DNA of 61,325 nucleotides from Kiritimatiellia bacterium (GTDB lineage Bacteria; Verrucomicrobiota; Kiritimatiellia; CAIQIC01; Lenti-01): NCBI GenBank assembly GCA_017540905.1, contig JAFYAC010000011.1, positions 1 to 61,325 of the forward strand, read 5' to 3'. Shown piece by piece: positions 25,694 to 34,669 of this stretch (position 1 is its first letter; each line of letters starts with the position of its first letter). The notes under the pieces were generated by a model. It saw only the letters and a program-made list of their open reading frames with translations, ran no database searches and was not told where the DNA came from. The position numbers and the translations under genes were made by a program.

Positions 25694-28600
25694 CTAAAAC
25701 CCCGGAAACTCCGGCGGATTCCCGTACGTGTACGTGAACCGCACCACGATGTCCTTGATCTTCGAGAAATCAATGTCCTTGTTCGCCGGGTTCTCCGTGT
25801 CGATCTTCAGGACCCACTGCGTCGCCGCGATGGGACGCCCCTTCAGCCCGGCGACGCTGAACTCCGCCGACGGACGCCCCCCCGTCGCCCCGTTGATTTT
25901 CGCGGGAATGGTGATGCCATACGCCGTCCGGTCCGACCGCCCCACCAGGAACGACAGGTGCATCAAGTCGTCCGCCCACGGCGGTTCCGCCCAGAAGCGG
26001 CGGATGGACACCAGCCCACTCTCCGTCAGCGTCACCTCGGCCACCTGCTTTGTGCTGAACCCGCTCTCCGCATAGATGTCCACCGCGATGGTGTCGATGC
26101 GCATGTTCCACCGTTCCGCCGTCGTCGGGAACAGCGAGTTGTCGGCGATGGTCGTCGCGAACGTGAACTCCAGCGACGGATTCTCCACGTTCCAGTAGTT
26201 GTTCGTCCGGTGCCCCGCCAGGTACGTCCGGAACGCCTGCACGCTCTCCGCCATCGTCATCTCCCCGTTGTCCGTGCGGAACCCCAGGATGTCCTCCCGC
26301 AGGGAAATCGGTTCCGCCGTCACCGGCCCCGCGTTGTTCGGACCGCGCACGCTCGTCACCGAAATCCGCCGCAGCTTGCTGTCCCACGCCTTCAGCGCGT
26401 CCAGGTAGTCCTTCGCCTCGTCCGCGCACGTCGCGTTGAACAGCGAATCCAGCTGCGTGAACTGGTCGAACAGCGGATTCTCCAGCGACGCCGACTCGTT
26501 GCAGTTGATCGGCACCACCACCGGGTTCTGGTACGCCTCCGCCCACTCGTATTCCAGCGTTTTCGCCAGCCTGTACAGCCGGTCGATCGCGTAGTCCATC
26601 TCGCTCTCCGCCCGCTCCATCGCGCGCGACACCACCACCCGGAACGACGGATCCTGGAAGTACAGGTCCGCCGCCGTCTCCCGCGTGTGCGCCAGGTCCG
26701 CAATCAGCCGATCCATCCGCGTCAAAGCGTTGTCCAGCTGGAGTTCCGCCACGGCAAGGGCGTTCTTCTGGCGCTCGACCTGGATTTGGAGATTCGTAAG
26801 TTCAAGAAGAATGGTCTTTATTTCAGCCGCGGCATTGACCCCTTGTACAGTCAACTGTTGCATGGCCGATAACATGTCCTTTGTTGAGTTAATTGCCCCC
26901 ATTGCCGTTCCCCAACCAATTTTTGTCCATGCTTCATCGCCCCACCCTGCAAAAGCCATGCACCCTTGAAGAACACCCAAAGTGAGATCCAAAGCCATTA
27001 ACTGCTCTGTGGTACTTATCGTGGTATCAACAATCGTTGCGGTCGCCCATTCTGCGATTTTCACACGCTCAAAGACATTCTTCACACTCTCCACCGACTG
27101 CAACAGCGCCATCTGTTGGTCCAGCACCGCCAACACCAGCTCCCCCAACTCTCCCAACGCCGCCGGATCTGCATTCGGATAGTTCTCCTCCAGCGACTTC
27201 ACCCTCGTCCTCACCGCGTTCTTGAAATCCCGCTGGTCGTCCACTGTCGCCAAGTTGTTGTAGAGCTCGGGGTCGATGTGAGTGAGGTTGTAGAGGGGCG
27301 TGATGTAGCTCGCCCGCTGGTTCAGCAGCTCCGCCCGCAGCTGCGTCTGGTAGCTGTCGTAGGTCCGGTCCTCCTGCCGCGCCGCGACTTCCGCCTCCCG
27401 CACGTCCGCCACCGCCTCCTGCGCATCCTGGTAGATGGCCGAAAAACTCTCGTTGGGAATGAAGTCCCCGTTGTCGCCGAGCGGCGTGAGCCCCGCGTTG
27501 ATTTGCTCGAACAAGTCCCGCGCATTCTTCAAGTGCGCGAGGCACAGGTTGCCCTCGTTGAGCTCGAAATCGTCCTCGCTCTGGCACGCCGCCAGCAGCG
27601 CCATCCCCAGATAGCTCTGCAACCCCGACTTCTTGCACTCCTCCTTCGCCTCCTGGCGCGCCGTCTTGTCCGAAAGCGACAGCCGGAACAGTTTTTTCGC
27701 CTTCTCCATGCTCCCCAGCCCCATCCGTTCCAGGCATGTCGCCATCTGCCAGTATTCATTCTTGATGGGCACCGGATACGGGCTCAGCGACGGATCCAGG
27801 AATGAAATGTACCGCGGAAACGCCGGATACGGCTCCGCCCCCGGCACCGCCCGCGACCGCAGGATATCCGGCCCGTAGCGGTAAATCGCGTTTGCGGGAT
27901 AAATCAGCGCCGCGTAGAAGTCCAGCAACGCCACGTCGATGGCCTGGGTCTCCTCCCTCACTCCCGGCGGTGCCGGCAGCGTCTCCGGAGGGTTCTCGGG
28001 ATCGTACTCGGCCATCCGCGGATACTTCAGCCGCAGCGCCTCCGTCAGCCGCGAGTTGCCCAGCAGCACCTGGCCTTGCAACAGCTCGTTCGCCGTCTCC
28101 GCGAACGTGGTCCGCAGATCCGGATCCGCCGTGTCGCCGAACAAGTCCGCCGAAGCTTTGTCATAGGCTTTTTCCAGATGGTGGAAATAAACGTAGCGGT
28201 CCTCCTGCCCCTTCTCGTCCACCCCGCGCGCCGAATACGCTTTCACGATGTCGCTCCACGTGTATTCGTCCGGGAATCCCTTCCGGTAGGCCCGTCCCAG
28301 CGAGAGCTCCCCTTTGTCGTCCTCCACCACGATGTAGCCCGCCTTCGTCTCCGACAGCTCGTTGGTCGCCGTCTTGTCCTTGTCCAGCACGTAGCTCACC
28401 GTCAGCGTCACGTCGAACGCTCCCTTGCTCCGGTAGGCATGCGTCGCGTTGCCCTTCGTCCCCTCCTCCACCGACCCGTCCCCGAAGTTCCACCGGTAGC
28501 CCGTGATCCGTCCCGCCTGCCGCAACTCCGCGTCCGCGTAGAACCGTGCCGTCGCCGTCCCCGTTCCCGTCTCCAGCGACATCAGGCGCGGCCCCCCGGA

Positions 28601-29056
28601 AAAATCCACCGACAGTTCCGCCGTCCTCGCGTTGTACGGCCGGATGACCAGCTCCGCCTTCGTCCCCGCGTCGAGACCGTAATAGTCCTCCGTCATCCCC
28701 TCCTGCACCAGTTCCCGCCCGTCCGTCGCCGTGACCATGAGCCGCGGCAGCACGTGACGGAACCCGTCCTCCTCCACGTCGTTCGCGTCGAACACCGCGT
28801 ACCATGTCGCGTCGATGCCCGCCGCCCCCGTCCCGCGCGCGTCAACCGTCCCGTCCCCGTCGAAGTCCCACGCCCACGACGCGATGCTCTCCCGGGGCAG
28901 TCCCTTCTCGCCCAGATAGTGGAACGTCACCGCATCCCCCCCGTACACCCGCACCGGCGTCGCATAGAAACGCAACTCCGCTCCGTCCGCCAGCGCTCCC
29001 GCCGCCGCCATCCAAGCCAGCGCCGCCGCCAAAACCATCGCATTTTTTCTGCTCAT
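25694..29056 (-). CDS. Exported PKD-domain, coiled-coil protein; possible TcA-like component
   Basis: 1120 residues with a signal peptide (MVLAAALAWMAAAGALA). A PKD-like domain near 60 has WDFDGDG; another near 190-225 has YRWNFGDGS. The centre (~270-600) is helical and TPR-like. A hydrophobic stretch near 690-740 (LDLTLGVLQGCMAFAG) is followed by long coiled coils (~745-830) and a beta-rich C-terminus (~890-1120). Hydrophobic segment, then coiled coil, then a helical-to-beta C-terminus, is the order seen in the channel-forming half of Tc toxin A subunits. With the nearby SpvB/RHS gene, a TcA-like role is possible, but no clear signature was found. DNA at about 26,790-27,080 is visibly A+T-richer than the rest. 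AGGAGC precedes the ATG. Confidence 0.75.
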   Translation of the reverse strand: MSRKNAMVLAAALAWMAAAGALADGAELRFYATPVRVYGGDAVTFHYLGEKGLPRESIASWAWDFDGDGTVDARGTGAAGIDATWYAVFDANDVEEDGFRHVLPRLMVTATDGRELVQEGMTEDYYGLDAGTKAELVIRPYNARTAELSVDFSGGPRLMSLETGTGTATARFYADAELRQAGRITGYRWNFGDGSVEEGTKGNATHAYRSKGAFDVTLTVSYVLDKDKTATNELSETKAGYIVVEDDKGELSLGRAYRKGFPDEYTWSDIVKAYSARGVDEKGQEDRYVYFHHLEKAYDKASADLFGDTADPDLRTTFAETANELLQGQVLLGNSRLTEALRLKYPRMAEYDPENPPETLPAPPGVREETQAIDVALLDFYAALIYPANAIYRYGPDILRSRAVPGAEPYPAFPRYISFLDPSLSPYPVPIKNEYWQMATCLERMGLGSMEKAKKLFRLSLSDKTARQEAKEECKKSGLQSYLGMALLAACQSEDDFELNEGNLCLAHLKNARDLFEQINAGLTPLGDNGDFIPNESFSAIYQDAQEAVADVREAEVAARQEDRTYDSYQTQLRAELLNQRASYITPLYNLTHIDPELYNNLATVDDQRDFKNAVRTRVKSLEENYPNADPAALGELGELVLAVLDQQMALLQSVESVKNVFERVKIAEWATATIVDTTISTTEQLMALDLTLGVLQGCMAFAGWGDEAWTKIGWGTAMGAINSTKDMLSAMQQLTVQGVNAAAEIKTILLELTNLQIQVERQKNALAVAELQLDNALTRMDRLIADLAHTRETAADLYFQDPSFRVVVSRAMERAESEMDYAIDRLYRLAKTLEYEWAEAYQNPVVVPINCNESASLENPLFDQFTQLDSLFNATCADEAKDYLDALKAWDSKLRRISVTSVRGPNNAGPVTAEPISLREDILGFRTDNGEMTMAESVQAFRTYLAGHRTNNYWNVENPSLEFTFATTIADNSLFPTTAERWNMRIDTIAVDIYAESGFSTKQVAEVTLTESGLVSIRRFWAEPPWADDLMHLSFLVGRSDRTAYGITIPAKINGATGGRPSAEFSVAGLKGRPIAATQWVLKIDTENPANKDIDFSKIKDIVVRFTYTYGNPPEFPGF

Positions 29057-29098
29057 CGCCTGCTCCTGTCGTTCGTCAAATCACGTCACCAAAAACCC

Positions 29099-29457
29099 CG
29101 GCCCGGACAAAGCCGGGCCCTCCCTGCTTTCCTCCCCCACCATCGCTCTATCCTCTTCCCGGGAGGGCCGCGCTTCGTCGCGGCCGCTGCGCATGGCTCG
29201 CCACAGGAACGTCCCTATCCCGCCCCACGGACCCGGCCCGGACAAAGCCGGGCCCTCCCTGCTTTCCTCCCCCACCATCGCTTCATCCCCCACCCGGGAG
29301 GGCCGCGCTTCGTCGCGGCCGCTGCGCATGGCTCGCCACAGGAACGTCCCTATCCCGTCCCGCGGACCCGGCCCGGACAAAGCCGGGCCCTCCCTGCTTT
29401 CCTCCCCCACCATCGCTCTATCCTCTTCCCGGGAGGGCCGCGCTTCGTCGCGGCCGT
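29099..29457. repeat. REP array upstream of the RAYT gene
   Basis: GGCCCGG-class units at 29099, 29234 and 29369 (135-bp period), each paired with an inverted GGCCGCG-class unit. The last unit ends about 50 bp before the transposase start. Confidence 0.85.
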
Positions 29458-29509
29458 CGTCCCCAAAAGCGAACTGGACACCCGTTCCTTTTTCTGCCAT
29501 CCTTCCCCC

Positions 29510-30013
29510 ATGAACTCCAGTTCCCAATCTTCCCCACCCCTCCCCTCCCGTCGCCGCCCTTCCCGCAACTCCGTCCATGAACGCCCCGGCGACCGCCGCC
29601 CCGTCATCCTCTTCGTGACCGCCGTCGCCGACCACCGTCAACCCGTATTCGCCCATCCAGACGCCCACGCCTGCCTTCTCGACGCCTGGCGTGCCGCCAA
29701 AGACTGGCTGGTCTGCCGCTATGTCATCATGCCCGATCACATCCATCTCCTCTGCTGTCCCGGCGCGCTCCCCGTTCCCGATTTCCACCGCTGGATGAAA
29801 TACTGGAAAGCCAAAGTCTCCTTTTCCTTCCCCCTCCCCCACTCCCGCCCCCTCTGGCAACGCCAATGCTGGGACACCCAAATCCGCGCCGGCGAACACT
29901 TCTCCGCCAAATGGGAATACCTCCGCGCCAACCCCGTCCGCAAAGGCCTCGTCGCCACCCCCAACGACTGGCCGTATCAGGGCGAACTCTTTTCCATCCC
30001 CTGGCGCGACTGA
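29510..30013 (+). CDS. REP-associated tyrosine transposase (RAYT, TnpA_REP)
   Basis: 167 residues of the Y1/HUH transposase family. The HUH motif is PDHIHLL with H77 and H79. The catalytic tyrosine is predicted at Y137 within KWEYLRANPVRKGL, a RAYT hallmark. RAYT enzymes nick and rejoin single-stranded REP hairpins and are thought to spread them. Here the gene lies on the opposite strand to its neighbours and is enclosed by hairpin arrays at 29099-29457 and 30041-30548, whose GGAG-containing heads fit known REP heads. No insertion-sequence ends are seen, so it is a domesticated-type single-gene element. ATG 29510 follows the array. Confidence 0.9.
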   Translation: MNSSSQSSPPLPSRRRPSRNSVHERPGDRRPVILFVTAVADHRQPVFAHPDAHACLLDAWRAAKDWLVCRYVIMPDHIHLLCCPGALPVPDFHRWMKYWKAKVSFSFPLPHSRPLWQRQCWDTQIRAGEHFSAKWEYLRANPVRKGLVATPNDWPYQGELFSIPWRD

Positions 30014-30040
30014 CCACCCATCCGCCCCGCATCCCGCTTG

Positions 30041-30548
30041 CGGGGAGGGCCGCGCTCCGTCGCGGCCGCAGTGCATGGCTCGCCCCAGGAACGCCCCTGT
30101 CACGTCCCGCGGACTCGGCCCGGACAAAGCCGGGCCCTCCCTGCTTCCGCACCGCCCACCCGCTTCGCTTCCCGCTTGCGGGGAGGGCCGCGCTCCGTCG
30201 CGGCCGCCGGGCATGACTCGCCCCAGGAACGCCCCTGTCACGTCCCGCGGACTCGGCCCGGACAAAGCCGGGCCCTCCCTGCTTCCGCACCGCCCACCCG
30301 CTTCGCTTCCCGCTTGTGGGGAGGGCCGCGCTCCGTCGCGGCCGCCGTGCATGGCTCGCCCCAGAAACGCTCCTATCCCGCCCCACGGACCCGGCCCGGA
30401 CAAAGCCGGGCCCTCCCTGCTTTCCTCCCCCACCATCGCTCCACCCTTCTCCCGGGAGGGCCGCGCTTCGTCGCGGCCGCCGTGCATGGCTCGCCCCAGG
30501 AACGCCCCTGTCACGCCCCACGGACTCGGCCCGGACAGAGCCGGGCCC
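30041..30548. repeat. REP array downstream of the RAYT gene
   Basis: Four units with periods of 138, 138 and about 135 bp. Each has a GGCCGCG-class hairpin and an inverted GGCCCGG-class hairpin separated by a conserved spacer containing GCATGGCTCGCC. The first three units carry a CGGGGAGGG or TGGGGAGGG head. Confidence 0.85.
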
Positions 30549-30561
30549 TCCCATGCCCATC

Positions 30562-30597
30562 CATTACACATTATGCATTGTGCATTATGCATTGTTC
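30562..30597 (-). repeat. Heptamer tandem repeat after the tail-collar gene stop
   Basis: Degenerate GCATTGT/GCATTAT tandem copies overlapping the stop at 30596 and followed on the minus strand by the REP array. Confidence 0.75.
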
Positions 30598-31708
30598 AGT
30601 ACGTCGGGTCCACCTTGATGATGAAATTCACTGCGCCGGATGGCGGCTGGACGGTGTCCGAACGCCCGTAGATAGGTGAGGAGCGAGAAGCATCAAAATT
30701 GGCATTGTGGCTACCGCCTGTGCCTCCACCATAGCCATTGCTACTTGGAATGGCAAAGACACCGTTTACCACGCCAAGATGTCCAATACCTCCCACTGTC
30801 CCTGTAATATTCGGCAACCCCGCCTCCACATATTTACCCACCTTGTGTTCCCCCGCCCCCCACAACGTCCGGTTCCGCAAATCCGGCAACTTGAAATACG
30901 TAACCCCATTCTCCGTGATATTCGTCTCATAGCCCCACGTCGTCCCGATATTTGCGAACAGCTTCGGATAGGTAGTGGAAGCCACCGCCCGCCCGTCGCA
31001 CAGCAACCAACCAACAGGAACATTTTCCGCAGGCCCCGCAAACGGCATGATAATTCCCGGGGGCAGAAATGCTGACGCCAGGTCGTTCTTCATTGCTGCG
31101 GACAGATGGTCCGGCTCGATGGCCCCGTCGGCAATTTTCGCGGACGTCACGCTCTTGTCCGCCAACTTTGCCGTCGTCACGTTCTTGTCGGCAATCTGTG
31201 CGGCCTTCACACTCTTGCTCGCAATCCTTGCTCCCGCGATATACCCCGTCCTCGGGTCCGTCGCCCCAGATGCCAGGATGGCGCTCCAGTCAGCCCCCCG
31301 CAAGGACTCGCTGTCCTTGGCGAAGAACGCCGGCACGATCATCTGCCGCGGCACCATCTCCGGGTCGGCCGTGTTGGCGTTCCCGTCCGCGTCGATGGTG
31401 ATGCCCAGGTAGCGTGTCTGGGTGAAATCCTGTCCGTCCAGTGCCACGATGGAGCCGAGGAAGACGTTGACCATTCCATTGACCAGCCCCACGCCCGTGT
31501 GCCGCTCGGTCCAGAGGGCGGTGCCGCCCACCGGCGCGTCGTAGAGGTTGAACACGATGGTGTAGGTCCCCTCGGAATAGGGCGTGCCCGCCTGGTCCGT
31601 GAGACGCCCCTGGAACGGAATCACCTGCGGCGCCGGCGCCGCCCATCCCATCCAAGCCCACGCAACGGCCATCGTCGCCACCCATGCCATTTTCATCTGC
31701 TTTTTCAT
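30596..31708 (-). CDS. Exported phage-tail-collar domain protein
   Basis: 370 residues with a signal peptide (WVATMAVAWAWMGWAAPAP). An N-terminal beta domain (~30-130) is followed by a run of short repeats around KSV..AQIADKNVTTAKLADKSV (~160-200), typical of trimeric phage-fibre stalks. A C-terminal tail-collar domain (~215-300) includes PPGIIMPFAGPAENVPVGWLLCDGRAV and FKLPDLRNRTLWGAGEH. The GGG-rich C-terminus ends in FIIKVDPTY. Such collar domains usually end fibres that touch a cell surface. In this locus it could be a surface or adhesion component; that role is inferred. AGGAAA lies before the ATG. Confidence 0.85.
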   Translation of the reverse strand: MKKQMKMAWVATMAVAWAWMGWAAPAPQVIPFQGRLTDQAGTPYSEGTYTIVFNLYDAPVGGTALWTERHTGVGLVNGMVNVFLGSIVALDGQDFTQTRYLGITIDADGNANTADPEMVPRQMIVPAFFAKDSESLRGADWSAILASGATDPRTGYIAGARIASKSVKAAQIADKNVTTAKLADKSVTSAKIADGAIEPDHLSAAMKNDLASAFLPPGIIMPFAGPAENVPVGWLLCDGRAVASTTYPKLFANIGTTWGYETNITENGVTYFKLPDLRNRTLWGAGEHKVGKYVEAGLPNITGTVGGIGHLGVVNGVFAIPSSNGYGGGTGGSHNANFDASRSSPIYGRSDTVQPPSGAVNFIIKVDPTY

Positions 31709-31759
31709 TCCACGTTTCCTTTCACCTTTTCATTCGAAATCACGTTGCAACCCGCTTGC

Positions 31760-31859
31760 GGGGAGGGCCGCGCTTCGTCGCGGCCGTGCGCAAGGACTCG
31801 CCCCAGAAACACCCCTCCCACGCCCCACGGACTCGGCCCGGACAAAGCCGGGCCCTCCC
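31760..31859 (-). repeat. REP pair (GGCCGCG and GGCCCGG classes)
   Basis: One composite unit with the GGGAGG head, between the BACON-protein stop side and the tail-collar gene start. Confidence 0.8.
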
Positions 31860-31872
31860 ATGCGCCCTCCCC

Positions 31873-31906
31873 CATTGAGCATTCTGCATTCTGCATTGTG
31901 CATTGC
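31873..31906 (-). repeat. Heptamer tandem repeat after the BACON-protein stop
   Basis: GCATTCT/GCATTGT tandem copies directly downstream of the stop at 31911, before the REP pair. Confidence 0.75.
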
Positions 31907-31910
31907 TTTC

Positions 31911-34484
31911 TCACGGTTCCCTCCGCCCGCTCTGCAAATAGAATCCCTGCGCCCGCGCCGCATCCTCCCCGAACACGAACCCGCCCATCGTGCACTCCAT
32001 GCGGAAACGGTCCGGCCGCAACGCATCCGTTTCCCAAGCGTCGAAATACCGGTCCCAAGGCTCCTTGTCCACGGCGTAATACGGCGTGTCCGGCTGCACG
32101 AAGAAATCGGTGTCCTCCGCGCGCGGATTGAATGTGTCCGGGCCGACCGGATACCGGTCGATGTCGAACGCCGCGCAATCGCGGTGGCCTTCCATCAGCC
32201 GCCACGTTCCGACATCCGTGCTGGACGTCCCCCCCAACCCTGCGCCCGCGCCGACAAACGCGCAATCCAACAGGCAATACCCGCCGCCGGCCGCGTTCGG
32301 AACCAGCCCGTTCGTCGCCGCGCCGCCGCCGCCCGCCGTCTCCTGGCAGAGACGGAACGTGCCGAGGTCCAGGTTGGCGTCTTCCAGCGAAAACCTCTCT
32401 TTCGCCACCGTCGCGTTGGTCCAGCCGGGCTTGAGGAACACGATGCGGTAGTCGTTTTCGGTCAGGCCGTCGATCCGGAATCCCCCGTCCTCGCCGGTCG
32501 CCCCCTGGTGGATCAGCGTGGTTCCCGAGAGCGCCCACGGCACGCCCGGCATCGCCGCCCCCGTCGCGTCGTCCACCACGCGCCCGCTGGCCGAGTGCGT
32601 CACGATGCCGCCCAGGTCCAGCGTCCACGAGTGGAACCGGCCGCGCTCGCCGCTGCTCGCGTTCCACGCAATCCGCAGCGTCCACGTCCCCGCCCCGTTC
32701 TCGCCGTCGAAGTCCGCCAGCGTCCACGACGACGCCATCGTCGCCTCCCCGCGCGCATGCAACGTCGCCACCGTTCCCGACGGCGACTCCAGCGTCACGG
32801 TCAGCGACGCCGGGTCCGGAAACTCCACATCCAGTGTGGCCAACGCCGTCTGAACCTTCACGGCCTCTTCCACCACCACCGTGCGGACGAGGCCATCCTC
32901 GCTGGATTGGCCGATCAGCCCCGATTCGTCGTTGTGCTCGTTGTAGATGCTCCGCCGCGTCGGATCGAACGTCCGCCGCTCCAGGACGAACGTCCCCTCG
33001 ATCAGGATTTTTTCGTCGTTCGGCAACAACCCCTGCAACGTCTCGGCATAGCTGCCCTCCAGCGTGTTTTCGTCCACCCGCGTCCCGCGCAGCGTCACGC
33101 CGCGGCGGATCGGGGACGGAAACGGATTGCCCACGTCCAGCACGCCGTCGCCGTTGCGGTCGCGGTCGCCGTATTCGCCCGCGCCGTCCCCGAACGTGTC
33201 GTACGGCGGCGCGTTCCGGTCCGCCGCCGGCAGGGTGAACGTCGTCGCCAGCGAGAAGTCGTTTCCGCTGTAGAACACCCCGTCCATGAACACGTCCTTC
33301 GGGAACAGCAGCGATGTCTCCCGGTCCACCACCGCACGGAAGCGCGTCTCGTCCGTCCGGTCGCTTTCCATGAAGAAGCTCAGCCCGAGGTCCACCTTGC
33401 CCAGCGAAATCGCCTTGCCGTCCACCGTCGCCGCCGTCGCGTAGCCTTTGAAATCGCCCGCCGCCGTCGCCACGTCCAGCTTCACGGTCAACCGCTTCTC
33501 CACGCCCCCCGCGCGAACCACCACGTTCGACGAAACATGCGTCCCCGGCTCCAGCCCCGACCGGTCCGCTTTGAGGTATGTGTACGCCTTGGCCGAGGCC
33601 ACCACCCCGGAATCCGGGCCTTCGACGGACAGCCACGGCACGTTCTCCTCGACCGACCAGTTCATCGCTCCGCCGCCCGCGTTCCCGATGGTCACCGGCG
33701 AGAGGTCCACCCCCGCGGGGAAATGCACCGTGTCCTGCGTCCATGCGTCGTCCACGATTCCGTTCCCGTTGAGGTCGCCAGCCGTGTCTTCCTCCCCCGC
33801 CCATTTGACGCGCCGCCCCGCGTAGGCCGCGTCGCTCCCCGAATACGGGACCGCATCCTGGAGCGGCGCCGCATCCACGTCCGGGACCAGCATGACCTCC
33901 GGCTCTGGTGCCAGCTCGATGCCTTCCTCCGCGAAAACCCAGTAGCCTCGCCCCGGCTCAACGCTCTCCACGTCCCTCCGCTTCGGCAAGGCCGTCGCGT
34001 CGTAGCCCGCAAACGCCTTCGTCCCCGCCGCGTCGAACGTCCACACCTGCCGCACGGCATCGAACGCCCCGCCGAACAGCGACTCCAGCCCCGTCCCTTC
34101 CAACCCCGGAAATCCGGCGAGATTCCATCCGGGGACGAGCGACACCGCCCCTTCCCACGGCTCGCCTTCCCCTTTCCACACGACCGCCTCGTCCACTTGC
34201 ACCCACCAGCCGCGTCCCGGCCCCACCGTCGCCAAGTCCCCTTCCCAGCCCGGAATCCCGCCCTGCCACGTGCGCCATTGCCCCGCGGCCGCGTCGTATC
34301 CCCACACCGACCGCAATACGTCGGGATTCTCCAGCCCGGACGCCCACTCTTCCACCGTCGTCTCCCCTCCCACCTGCCACGAAACCAGGTTCCAGCCCGC
34401 CTCCAGCGGCACCCGCTGCACCGCCCCCTCCGCACCCATGCCCGCCATTGCAAAAACCACCGCCAAGCAAGCAAGCCACCGCAC
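31911..34484 (-). CDS. Exported multidomain protein: GWNLV modules, BACON, P-domain, CarboxypepD_reg
   Basis: 857 residues from a GTG start with a GGGGAGG site about 8 bases upstream; no ATG precedes the signal peptide (RWLACLAVVFAMAGMGAEG). Residues 25-190 hold two GWNLV/GRGYWV modules. A BACON-like domain follows (~290-390, NWSVEENVPWLSV). A proprotein-convertase-P-like beta domain is at about 530-640 (VTLESPSGTVATLHARGEATM and WTLDLGGI). A CarboxypepD regulatory-like domain is at about 645-715 (GEDGGFRIDGLTENDYRIVFLKPG). The C-terminus is Gly-rich. These are binding or structural modules of extracellular proteins, with no protease catalytic domain present. It is second on its strand, after the Ca-binding protein gene. 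Confidence 0.8.
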   Translation of the reverse strand: MRWLACLAVVFAMAGMGAEGAVQRVPLEAGWNLVSWQVGGETTVEEWASGLENPDVLRSVWGYDAAAGQWRTWQGGIPGWEGDLATVGPGRGWWVQVDEAVVWKGEGEPWEGAVSLVPGWNLAGFPGLEGTGLESLFGGAFDAVRQVWTFDAAGTKAFAGYDATALPKRRDVESVEPGRGYWVFAEEGIELAPEPEVMLVPDVDAAPLQDAVPYSGSDAAYAGRRVKWAGEEDTAGDLNGNGIVDDAWTQDTVHFPAGVDLSPVTIGNAGGGAMNWSVEENVPWLSVEGPDSGVVASAKAYTYLKADRSGLEPGTHVSSNVVVRAGGVEKRLTVKLDVATAAGDFKGYATAATVDGKAISLGKVDLGLSFFMESDRTDETRFRAVVDRETSLLFPKDVFMDGVFYSGNDFSLATTFTLPAADRNAPPYDTFGDGAGEYGDRDRNGDGVLDVGNPFPSPIRRGVTLRGTRVDENTLEGSYAETLQGLLPNDEKILIEGTFVLERRTFDPTRRSIYNEHNDESGLIGQSSEDGLVRTVVVEEAVKVQTALATLDVEFPDPASLTVTLESPSGTVATLHARGEATMASSWTLADFDGENGAGTWTLRIAWNASSGERGRFHSWTLDLGGIVTHSASGRVVDDATGAAMPGVPWALSGTTLIHQGATGEDGGFRIDGLTENDYRIVFLKPGWTNATVAKERFSLEDANLDLGTFRLCQETAGGGGAATNGLVPNAAGGGYCLLDCAFVGAGAGLGGTSSTDVGTWRLMEGHRDCAAFDIDRYPVGPDTFNPRAEDTDFFVQPDTPYYAVDKEPWDRYFDAWETDALRPDRFRMECTMGGFVFGEDAARAQGFYLQSGRREP

Positions 34485-34518
34485 CCCCCATCGCCTCCCC
34501 GCACCAATTTCCGCTTGC

Positions 34519-34618
34519 GGGGAGGGCCGCGCTCCGTCGCGGTCGTCGCGCACGGCTCGCCTCTGGAATGCCCCTGTCGAATCCCCCAGGCCCGGCCCGG
34601 ACGAAGCCGGCCCCTCCC
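34519..34618 (-). repeat. REP pair (GGCCGCG and GGCCCGG classes)
   Basis: One composite unit; the first stem has a mismatch (CGCGGTC), so it is partly decayed. Confidence 0.75.
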
Positions 34619-34631
34619 AGGCCGCCTCCCC

Positions 34632-34664
34632 AATTGTGCATTGCGCATTCTGCATTGTGCATTG
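34632..34664 (-). repeat. Heptamer tandem repeat after the Ca-binding protein stop
   Basis: GCATTGC/GCATTCT/GCATTGT tandem copies just downstream of the stop at 34670. Confidence 0.75.
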
Positions 34665-34669
34665 CTTTT

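Noticed and set aside
24378-34664. Heptamer repeats as small peptide genes (MHNA-like frames)
   Set aside because: They are short repeats with no ribosome-binding site and occur in identical form after several genes.
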